DNA of 64,000 bases, taken from Cryptomeria japonica. Its lineage: Eukaryota; Streptophyta; Pinopsida; Cupressales; Cupressaceae. Numbering within the stretch: the first letter of the stretch is position 1; the number at the start of each line of letters is the position of its first letter. The stretch lies in assembly GCF_030272615.1 (NCBI RefSeq), contig NC_081409.1, positions 616,636,755-616,700,754 of the forward strand, in the 5' to 3' direction. The notes beneath the pieces are model-generated. The model did not search any database. It was not told the DNA's origin and worked only from the letters and a program-made list of their open reading frames with translations. The translations under genes and the position numbers were made by a program. This document shows, in pieces, positions 55,066-64,000 of this stretch.

Positions 55066-58000
55066 TGTAGTACCCCTCCTTGATCAGACTCTTTTTGGAC
55101 TTATGTTTGACTTCAATTGACTATTCAGTGGATACATTTTTGTATATTGATTTAGACCTTATGCGATGTTATTTTATGCCTTATCTGGATGTGTGGTGTA
55201 TGCTTTTATGCAATATTTCATTTCTTATGTTTAATGACATTTTTATGGATTATTGACATGGACTGACACTTTTACTTCATATGTGTGATGTGTTGTTTAT
55301 ATGTTGTATGTTTGCAAGTGTATGGGATGTGAGGGGATGATTTTCCTTCACTCACTCCAATGATACAAGGAACGTCATGATTCTCCTTCATCGGTGTGTG
55401 TGTCGTGTCTGTTTATATATATGTCCATATGCATGTGTGGTTCGTTGATGCAGGAAATTGAAGGTACAAGTATCGGGTATCGACTCCACCTGGTTTCACA
55501 GGTCTGAGTGTGCCTTATTTGTTCGATGGGAGTGGAGGAGATAGTGGTTGGACCCTAACTTGACCCGTAGTTACACTCGTGTGAGTGTTGTCAGTCGGTC
55601 GTCTTTTCATTGACCGGTATGCGAGTCAGAGTGCTTTAGTGTTTTCATCTTATGAGTCGTTGTTTGATCATTCCTCCTTTTGCGTGCTTTCAATTATTTG
55701 AATAGTCATTCAATTAAGTGAATGATGCTATTTTTGTGTTGACGTAATTAGTTAACTATTATGCTCTCGAGGTTATTGATTTAATTAAATAAATGTGCTG
55801 CTAGAATTAAATGGTTAAATTGGCTTATTTTATTGTGTTAAAGTTGTATTAATATATTGGGAAAAGAAATAAGTAATTGCCTCACCATTTAAATTTTAAA
55901 TGCTTATGTAGAAAGAAAGTATCATGAAAATAGAAATGAAATGAAATAAATAAAAGCTTTTCCCTTTTACCTTTCCATTTGACTTTTGTATTTTATTTTG
56001 GTTGGAAAAGAATTATTTATGAAAAAGGTAAATCTGATTGTTTTTACTTTTAAAATAATTTATTCTGATTGGTGGAGAAAACTTTTAACCTAGAAAGGTT
56101 AGGTTGAAAAGATATTTTTCCCATATATTCTTGGAAGTTCATAGGAAGAGGAGAGGCAGATTTTTGAATGCAAAAATTGGAAAACTCATTTGGAAGGAGG
56201 AACTTGGATTTGGATTTAGTTGGCAAGATTGGAACTCTTCCACAAGTTGCTTCCTGGATTGCTTTGAAGGTTGGATAGTCTTCTTCATGTTTTTGCAATT
56301 AAATTTTGAATGTTTGAGTTTTCTTCCTATGTGTTTGAAAAATTGTAAAATCTCTTTGAAGATTCTTGTTTAATGTTGGAATTAGAAAGGAAGAGTAGTT
56401 GTTGTTGTATTTTGTTGAATTCAAATCAAATGTGTGCATGTTGAAAGGAAATGATTCAAGTTTCTATTTTGTTGTGTGTTGTATGTTCTTGCAAAATCTA
56501 GTTCTTGGTTTATCTCTTCTATTTGGTATAGAAAGAAATAGATTTAGTTTTTTGTGTGTTTACTAGTTTCTATTTGCCCAAGATTTGGGGTTTGTGTTGG
56601 CAAAAAAAAATGTTAATTTGCCCATTTCAGAATGCGAGGATTCTTCTTGTGTTAAAGAAGTGAAGAAATTTATTAAAAACCTTCTCATCTCTTGTAAATT
56701 CATCTAATGTTGCCCAAAATCTTTATGTATTTGGGGGCTTTTGTGTTGAATTAGTTTTCAAATTTCCTTATCAAAAGATTTCATGCCAAAATTTGAATAT
56801 TTTGTTACTGGGTCTTTTTACCAGTAAATGTTCTGGGAATGTTTTAATTTTAAATAAAAATTAAAAAAACAAATATAAAATAATTTTTAACCATGCCCAC
56901 GTGGCGGGATAATCCCACCACGTGGGACAGTAGTGTTTTGCTACCGCAGTAGCAGCACTATCGGTTAGTAGTGACTGCTACGCGAGTAGCAGCACTACCG
57001 GACAGTAGTGACTGTTACGCGGATAGCAGCACTACCGGTCAGTAGGGCTGCTACCGGTCGGCAGCACTACCGGTCACTAGTGGCTGCTACCGGCGGTAGC
57101 AACACTACCGGCGGGTAGTTTCTGCTGCTTCTGGCAGCAGCACTACCATGGGTAGGGCCTTGCCCTCCGTGTGCCTTTTTCCCCTCACGGTGCATGTTCA
57201 ACGTGACCACAATTTCATCATTTTGCAATGAAATTTAAAAGTGAGTTTATATGGTAGTTTATGAGTTAATTTTTATATGTTGGTTTTAATATTAATTTAT
57301 TAGATTTATTTGGAAATATTTATATATAGATTTTTTTTATTATAAATCAAGGCTTGGTAATTAAATCGAATTGTCGAATTGGGTTTAATTTTGGGAAATA
57401 GATAATGTGTTTAATATAATTCATATTTTTATTTGGGTAAATAATTAATATGGACTTTATTACTGGTTGGAATATTGAATTGAAATTATATAGAAATGAA
57501 TGACATTTTTGCATGATGCATTAAATATAGGGTGTTTTTTTTTTAATTTTCAATTCATGAATTTTGCAAGTGTTTATGGTGTTGTTTTCTCAAAGATTGT
57601 CTGAGTGCGGACTTAGTGAAATTAGCTTTTCTTGCAAGAGTATTATTGGTGGTTATTTCTCGTCTTGTTAGTCGTCCTGTTGTGGCGTATTTGGTAATTT
57701 TTGATCAAGTGATGTATGATGACCTCATTCCCTTAACCATGTAGTGTTTTTCCCTTATGGTTAACCAAGAGTTAGTATGTCCTTGTTTGATCACTTGTAG
57801 TTGGATAGTGGTATTATGGTTGTTTGTTTCACCATAGGGTCCTCATGGAGTGACCATATTTGTTTAGTATCCTATGAGAGAGTGGCTTTCGAGTGGGGAC
57901 CGTGCTCGAAATGGTTGGCAGGATAACCCCTTGAAAGTCAGATAATAAGTTATAACCTAATAATTGATTAAGAGGTGGGTAGTTTATAACATTATATAAG

Positions 58001-59001
58001 ATATTGTACCCCGTGCATGGTTGAGTGCTCGTATAGGCTCAAGATGTAGTGGGAAGGCCTGCAATGACAGACCGACCACCTTGTCTTCATGAAGGGTTGG
58101 TAGGGTCCACATGAGACTTAGAAGGAGCCAAAGGTTGGGGAAAGGTTACCAAGATAACCCAGGATGGGGGTCGGGACCTATGGAGGCCTACCTAGGGTAA
58201 CCATCATAAGTTATGCGATGACACTCTCTCTTTAGGGTCACTAGTGTATTGTGATGTTGAGTCACCTAGAATATTGTGGAGTCATATTGTACAGTCATGG
58301 AGTCATATTGTTCTGTCATCCATGTCATGTTTATGCTTGCTTGAGGGTCCTCTGCTATCTCCTAGCACAGTGGGGTGATTCCATTTTGGGATTACATGGT
58401 CGGGTGGTAGTGCCACTTCCCATCGGATGTTCTTGTTCATACTTTGTTGCGAGGATTGGCTTCACAGTTGTTCCTGTGGTTCATGACTCTTTCTCTATCT
58501 CATGTTGGAGATTATTATTCTTTGGAGACCTATGTGGTCAATTGTATCAATGAATTTATGTAACCTTGTAATTTGGTTAAGTTGTTATCTTTTTATGTAT
58601 TATTGGAAGCCATGTATTTATGGTCAATGTAATCTTAAGTTTTGGATGTTATTTATCAGCTTTCTATATGATTGGTGTAAATGCTTGGTTGAAGAGAATT
58701 ATATTGTATCCTTTCAATCTTTAAATGGAGTAATATGTTATCGCTTATGGCTTATTATGTTCTATGAGTAATTGATGGTTAATTGAATTATCATAATTGT
58801 GGAATTTAACTTTTAGTTTAATTCTTCGTTGGTAACCCTTTAGGAATTCTGGTGTAAGTCTTCCACTTGTGTTTTTATTGTGCTATTATAGTAATTAATG
58901 CACTTAATATGATTTATACTTTTCTCTTTTTTTTTAATTATTTCACCCTTAGTTGCCTAGTTGTGTGGTTATTCCTTTGGGTTTCTTGGCGGGGCATTAC
59001 A
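55066..59001 (+). mobile_element. giant solo LTR 2 (3.9 kb)
   Basis: Starts TGTAGTACCCC, ends TTTCTTGGCGGGGCATTACA, and is flanked by CCTTA on both sides (55,061-55,065 and 59,002-59,006). The last 20 bases match giant LTR 1 except one. An internal landmark (TGCAGGAAATTGAAGGTACAA at about 55,451) also corresponds to giant LTR 1 (TGCAGGAGATTGCAGGTACAA, about 34,720). No coding domain or second terminal copy is seen. A GC-rich hairpin array lies at 56,930-57,150. Confidence 0.7.
56934..57150. repeat. GC-rich hairpin array in giant LTR 2, six units of about 36 bp
   Basis: Units such as CAGTAGTGACTGCTACGCGA, each continuing GTAGCAGCACTACCGG, so the two halves of a unit can pair (GTAGTG with CACTAC, GCTAC with GTAGC). 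Just upstream, CCACGTGGCGGGATAATCCC also folds. The surrounding LTR is AT-rich. Confidence 0.85.
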
Positions 59002-59006
59002 CCTTA

Positions 59007-59400
59007 ACTAATTTAGGAGAGGAGAGGAGTTCATTTCATAGGGATTGCGCTGTCAAATTTTCTCTAGGATGGAATAGGATGTAAATCTCTATGTAAAGGC
59101 TTAGAGCCTGCAAATGCATTGTAACTTGTTGCCAAATAATGCATTGGCTTGATGTTTTGGAGTGTGGGGTTTTTTTACCCAAAAGTGTTTTCCCCATGTA
59201 TATTTGTGTTCTCTCTTCTATCTCATCCTTCTTGTTTCATGATTCTAGAGTATTAAAACTATATGTCATAATGTTGCTGAATTTTTCTTAAATTTGTAAA
59301 TTACATCATCTTTCCTTTAAGGTTTAATGTATGGTAAATCAACTATGTTTGTTTTCGCTTTTATGGCATAGTATCATGTGCTTGTATTAGCTTATTGTAA
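59007..59400 (+). other. Copia LTR-end-like sequence
   Basis: GGGGTTTTTTTACCCAAAAG and TGTTTTCCCCATGTATATTTG (about 59,165-59,205) are typical of the end of Sirevirus-like Copia LTRs. No start can be assigned. Confidence 0.35.
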
Positions 59401-59479
59401 TTAATTTTGAGAAATCATCAGATACTGGATGTGCATACTGATCTCAGATGGCTTTTTGGGATGCCCATTTATCTTCATG

Positions 59480-59665
59480 TACCTCGCAACATATATCACT
59501 TCCTATCTAGATATCTTGATCTTTCTATCTCTCCCTCAGTCTTCCTATCTCTATATATTTATCTCTTCCACCTCTATCTATCCCTCTCTCCCCTCTCTCT
59601 CTTTATCTCTCCCTCCCCTCTCTACGTCCCTCTCCTCTCACCTCTCAACCTCTCTCTCCTTACTA
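59480..59665. repeat. CT-rich tract related to 54,390-54,450
   Basis: ATATATCACTTCCTATCTAG and TTGATCTTTCTATCTCTCCCT match ATATATCACTTCATATCTAT and TTTATCTTTCTATCTCTCCCT near 54,395-54,440. Confidence 0.8.
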
Positions 59666-59695
59666 CAAATATAACATGAGCTTGTTGGTAATGAA

Positions 59696-60665
59696 TGTTG
59701 GTATTTTGATATGGTTTTGTCATTGATGTCAACACCTACTAAACCTTATCAACTCTGGCACTTTGGAGAATCAGCAACATTCACCAACAAGCAAATGACT
59801 CATGCACAGTCACTGGTATCTGGTACACCGGTAGGATATAATGATCACCGGCACTTGGAATGGCATGGAAAACACTTGGTTATGTCGAAGACATCATTTG
59901 GACACTTTGTCTTGGAGATTTGTTTATTGGCATATTCGTATTAGCATATTTGTTGTTACCAGCAAATAGGTCCAGGTTATACACCAGCAGGATTATCTTT
60001 TCCATATCAACACGGCACACTATGGAGATGTTTTATTATTGTTGTAAATGCATCAAGCTGGCATGTTGTATCGGTTATTGCATTGGATATTGTTTTAATT
60101 GTAAATTGATTTTATTGTAATATCCTTTAGAGCCAACCTACTAAAATTGGTCCTAGGTTATGATATAAATGTAAGATCTTATTTGTAAGATCGAAGTGGA
60201 ATGTGAAAAAGAATTGTGTGAAGGTATATGCGAGAACAAGTAGAGCAATACACGCAGACATCATTTGAACGTGAAGCAAGGTTTTTGTGAAAGCATATCA
60301 GAACTACACCTATACTGAATCCAGCATATGAAGATGCTATTTTGAGTAGTACATCCTTATTGGATTTAACCATCCAATTGTAGTTAGTGTGACTCCTATT
60401 TTATGTTTGAGCAGTGAGCTCTAGGCGCTTGGCCTTTCTGCATGTGCAGACCCCATTTGTATACACTTACTATCTGCAGTAGTATCATCTGATTGTGGGT
60501 AAGGTTTCCCACCATGGTTTTTCCCCTTACAAGGTTTCCACATACAAATATTGGTGTTATGTGTTGTGGATGACTTTGTCTTTTTGTTTCATGCATTAAT
60601 CTTTACTGGTATTGCAATTAACTGATAAAATTGTCAATCGGTATAAAAGACCGGTTTACCGGTAT
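59696..60665 (+). repeat. Copia LTR, solo or truncated
   Basis: It starts TGTTGGTATTTTGATATGG followed by TTTTGTCATTGATGTCAACACC, a frequent Copia LTR start. GCAGTGAGCTCTAGGCGC (about 60,411), GGTTTCCCACCATGGTTTTTCC and GGTTTCCACATACAAATATTGG mark the R-U5 side and match 29,818-29,970. No primer site follows. The right end and a target duplication are not found. Confidence 0.6.
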
Positions 60666-60796
60666 TAAGCATTAAGTTGGTTAAGTTGTTTTTAGTTTGA
60701 ATTTGTAATAACCCACCATACTTAACCCAACAAATTTGACCATTCTTTTTTTTTTGTTTAATTTAATCATTATGTTTGATTCAATCACATACTTTG

Positions 60797-60950
60797 GGCA
60801 TCCATCCATTAGGATTAGGCATTCATCCATCCGGGATGAGCATCTAACCATACGGGTTAGGCATCTGTCCATACGGGACATAAAATTTCATCTATCCAAT
60901 ACGGGATAGGCATCTACCCATACGGGGTAGGCATCTATCCAATCAGGATA
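60797..60950. repeat. tandem array, about 21-bp unit GGCATCTNNCCATACGGGNTA
   Basis: Six to seven degenerate copies in a row, with one longer spacer near 60,880. Confidence 0.85.
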
Positions 60951-62792
60951 GGAGGTGCTCTAGCCAGAGACTTAGACTCATCGGGACCATTCGGGTCCTG
61001 AGCCACTCACTAAGTACTACACTCTTCTAACAGAAGTGCACCGAGGTCGCCGTCCTTAGGAGTAATTAAATAACATAATACAAGCTTGAATTCTGCCTCA
61101 AAATTTGGCTTAAAGCCTCGGGAAGTCAAGCGAATCCATACGGGATTCCTTCCGAGTATGCATTGAATTGCTTTTTCCATTTTAATTATCTTTCAAATTA
61201 GGATTCTACTCAATCCTTCCTTACCAAGCCTAGACCCCACCCATGAACGCCTGAGTACTAGGGACAACTCCATCCCAAGACTACCTACATACTCATTTCA
61301 GCATGGGATCAAGGCGTAAAGTATGTAGTTCTATTTTCTACTCTATGGTTTGATGTAAACTGATTAGTGGGTACGCAACCCTTTCTAGGGTCAATGTCCC
61401 AGACAATTTCTCTGCGGTTGCTACCCACGCTGGTAGCACTTAAACAAAGGCTCAAGATGGCCTATTGTTTGTGGCCTAAAACAACTACATCCTAACACCT
61501 ATCATAAGCGTCACCCTTGACCAAATTGTCAATCACCAATATCTCTTCAAGATTAAATCAATTTCATAAAAACATTTTACTTAATCAACCCTAAAGGGGG
61601 TTTACTATGGTTTAACTCAATGAATATAAAATCATTTAAGGATTATCTAGTTAGATTATCAATCCAAGAGGGATTACCCGCCCCTTGGATTTTAACTTCC
61701 AAGTGTCCCTTATTACTCCCTGACGATTTATAGGGACGATGCCACAGACGTTGTTGATGTAGCTTTATTAGGCGTTAAGTGCAGTAGTTCAACACGACGG
61801 CATTACCGTAAGCGTGATCCAGAGGCACTGTATATACCTAACGCTACTAGGTTTTGGTTTTCATCTTCCTTTATTTAGTTTTCTAACTAAGAGCTATGAA
61901 AACATCATACTTGAAAACAATTACTAATTGAACATGTATAATTTAATAATTGAAATAACTACTTGATGAATTTAATGGAATAAAAAAAACCATAACTAAA
62001 ATTATTTATTATTCAAACTTGAAATATAACTTGCATAATAATGACAATTAGGAAACTTGCATAATAATAATTAAACGTATAACTTGCATGAAGATGAAGA
62101 AAATGTAACTTTGTCATTAATAAATGCAATTAAGTAATTCACATGAAGCAAGGATAGAGTAAGTTATATGCAAGGTTGAGGAATGCGTTGGTTTCTATCA
62201 TTAGAATAATCAATTATAGGGTCACTGGACCCGAAAATAGTAGTTAGCTTAGACATTTGGTTCAAATCATATTAATATGAATTAATTGCCAAAAAGCTAA
62301 CTAAGTGCCCCAATGGATCTTAAATGGATTGAACAACTTTAATTATATAATATATAAATATAAAGATTACTTAAGATAAATTAAATTCTGAATATACTAC
62401 ACATTAATCCCCAATATTTATAAATTTTTCTAAGTTAAATTTAATAACTTAAAAATTTATTCTAAGAAAAGAATGTAACAATTCTTAAATGGAAATTTAT
62501 ACATTTATATATATATATATTTGGTTACATTCCCAGATTAATAAATTGCATAAAAGAAGAGTATATAAACAGATATGTGTATAAGAAAAATACTAATGTA
62601 AGAGTGAAAATAATAATTTAATCACAGGGATGAAAATACAACAGAGAATAGTTTGAAATGAATAGAGAAATAATTTGCTCCAGCGATGCACAGATAACAG
62701 GTTTATGCTGAGAAATACAAAACTTTTCAAGAAGATTTAATATTCACACAGAGGGAATTATATTCTATTTTTCAACTAATATTCACAAAGAG

Positions 62793-62958
62793 AGATTTAT
62801 TTCTAGCATTCACAGGGAAAGAATTTATTTCCAACATTCACAGGGAAAGAATTTATTTCTAGCATTCACAGCGAAAGAATTTATTTCCAGCATTCATAGG
62901 GAAAGAATTTATTTCCAGCATTCACACGGAAATAATTTATTTCTAGCATTCACAGGGA
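62793..62958. repeat. tandem array, 28-bp unit (AATTTATTTCnAGCATTCAC)
   Basis: Six copies, each ending AGGGAAAG or a close variant; differences are single bases. Confidence 0.9.
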
Positions 62959-63310
62959 TGAATAACACAGAGGTTTATTCACAGGGAAATATATTCTTCA
63001 AATTTCAACTATTATTCACAGAGAGAATATATATCCAGATATATATGTAAAAAAATAATTAATTAATCAAATGAGAATAAAGATTTATTTATAGGGATGA
63101 ATAACACAGAGGATTATTCACAGGAAAATATATTCTTCAAATTTCAACTATTATTCACAGAGAGAATATATATCCAGATATATATATGTAAAAAAAAAAT
63201 AATTAAGTAATCAAATGAGAATAAAGATTTATTTACAGGGATGAATAGCACAAAGGATTATTCACAGGGAAATATATTCTTCAAATTTCAACTAATATTC
63301 ACAGAGAGAT
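62951..63310. repeat. tandem array, about 142-bp unit, two and a half copies
   Basis: CAGGGATGAATAACACAGAGG recurs at about 62,952, 63,092 and 63,236, followed by TATTCACAGGGAAATATATT and ATATATATCCAGATATATAT. Confidence 0.9.
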
Positions 63311-64000
63311 TTTCTTTCAGATTTTCGTTCGAAGAGCCAGAGAAATGAATTTGAGGGAATAAATATTAAGATTCATATCATTTAATCACACAGGGAAGAT
63401 TTTTAATCTCAGAAAAAGAATTTTAAATAAGGGGAAATATGATTTTTGGATAGATCTAAAATCTTTGGAAAAGCAAAAAGCAAGATCATATGCATATTTT
63501 CTAAATAAAATAAATAATAGAGCTGCATTTTATTCCTAAATAAGAAGAAGAGATTTATTTATTCATTCATAGAGAGAGAGATTTATTTATTTTTATATTC
63601 AATATCATCTCTAGTTTTCAAGAGAAAACAGAAAAGCAAAAATCTGATTTTCTACCTTTTAAATAGATTAAATAAAATATGCAAGAGAAATCTGCATTTG
63701 TATTTAAAAAGAGAAAGAATTATATCACTGCATTTCTTTAAAGAAAACAAAATAGATTTTTTTCCTATCTAGCAATTAAAAAAAATGATTCTTTCAGAAA
63801 ACTATATTCAACTAAAGAATCTAGAAACTATATATATTTTTTTGATAAATACAAATTCCTCATATGACAAAAGGAGAGAACCTGGTTTACTGAAGCTTGA
63901 TGTTGAATCCTCTAGCTATCCTTTGATCCTTCCTTGCAACTTGAGAGAGATCCTTCAAACAACCACTTAAAAATCCCGCAACAAAAATGAGACTACCAAA
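63311..64000. other. AT-rich non-coding end of the window
   Basis: No gene or repeat border recognised; a 61-codon open frame at 63,785-63,970 shows no protein features. Confidence 0.3.

Larger units (their letters stand above)
60703..64000 (+). mobile_element. candidate third TGTAAT-type giant LTR, cut by the window edge
   Basis: The start TGTAATAACCCACC resembles the starts of giant LTRs 1 and 2. The following 3.3 kb has no gene but three tandem arrays (60,797-60,950; 62,793-62,958; 62,951-63,310). The end, which should carry a GGGTTATTACA-like sequence, lies outside. The assignment rests on the start only. Confidence 0.3.

Noticed and set aside
58251-58771. Cys/Tyr-rich open frames in giant LTR 2
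   Set aside because: No similarity to any domain I know, no conserved counterpart in giant LTR 1, short length.
54440-59400. One Copia solo LTR enclosing giant LTR 2
   Set aside because: The right part has Copia end motifs, but no start or target duplication could be paired.

Overview
The window looks like a repeat-dense plant nuclear genome. It is AT-rich, every recognisable coding region belongs to a transposable element or is a broken gene fragment, and several insertions are nested in one another. The mix (Tat-type Ty3/gypsy elements with two RNase H domains, an antisense plant mobile domain ORF, Copia elements, very long solo LTRs, a hAT-type transposase relic) fits a seed plant with a very large genome. 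A gymnosperm is my guess from style, not proof. I see no intact host gene, no tRNA or rRNA, and no CRISPR array.

Positions 1-28,971 form one nested stack. The host layer is a decayed Tat-type gypsy element A on the minus strand. Its 5' LTR is at 27,808-28,971, its leader at 25,998-27,807 and 17,825-18,129, its gag, protease, RT, RNase H, second RNase H and integrase run leftward from 17,824 to about 3,588, and its 3' LTR lies off the left edge. Three elements sit inside it. (i) The 3' end of a plus-strand Tat element with an antisense PMD ORF (1 to about 3,587). (ii) A Copia element (10,872-17,691, TSD TTAGG), whose reverse transcriptase is split by a 1.8-kb solo LTR (14,020-15,819, TSD AGAAC). 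(iii) A 7.9-kb gag-only LTR element (18,135-25,992, TSD GTTAT) with one nearly clean 953-codon Gag/pseudo-protease ORF and no polymerase.

Positions 29,000-34,330 hold a Copia-like LTR, a coiled-coil/zinc-knuckle gag relic, an unassigned retroelement-associated ORF, and a broken gene of unknown family with a plausible promoter. Positions 34,462-39,265 and 55,066-59,001 are two very long TG...CA units with 5-bp target duplications and matching ends, best read as giant solo LTRs. Between them lie a gag-pro fragment, a 266-bp tandem repeat, a large decayed G-patch/coiled-coil gene of unknown family (41,687-45,763, plus), a tail-to-tail hAT transposase pseudogene (46,272-49,062, minus), a second copy of the unknown family (about 50,090-50,604, minus), an RNase H relic, an AT-rich desert and microsatellites.

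Positions 59,007-64,000 hold Copia LTR pieces and the start of another TGTAAT-type unit full of tandem arrays. The most interesting items are the gag-only element with a protease-like domain lacking its catalytic aspartate, the unknown G-patch gene next to the hAT transposase, an inverted repeat TGACA-NN-TGTCA placed upstream of the TATA box in three different LTRs, and GC-rich hairpin arrays that recur in four otherwise AT-rich LTR families.
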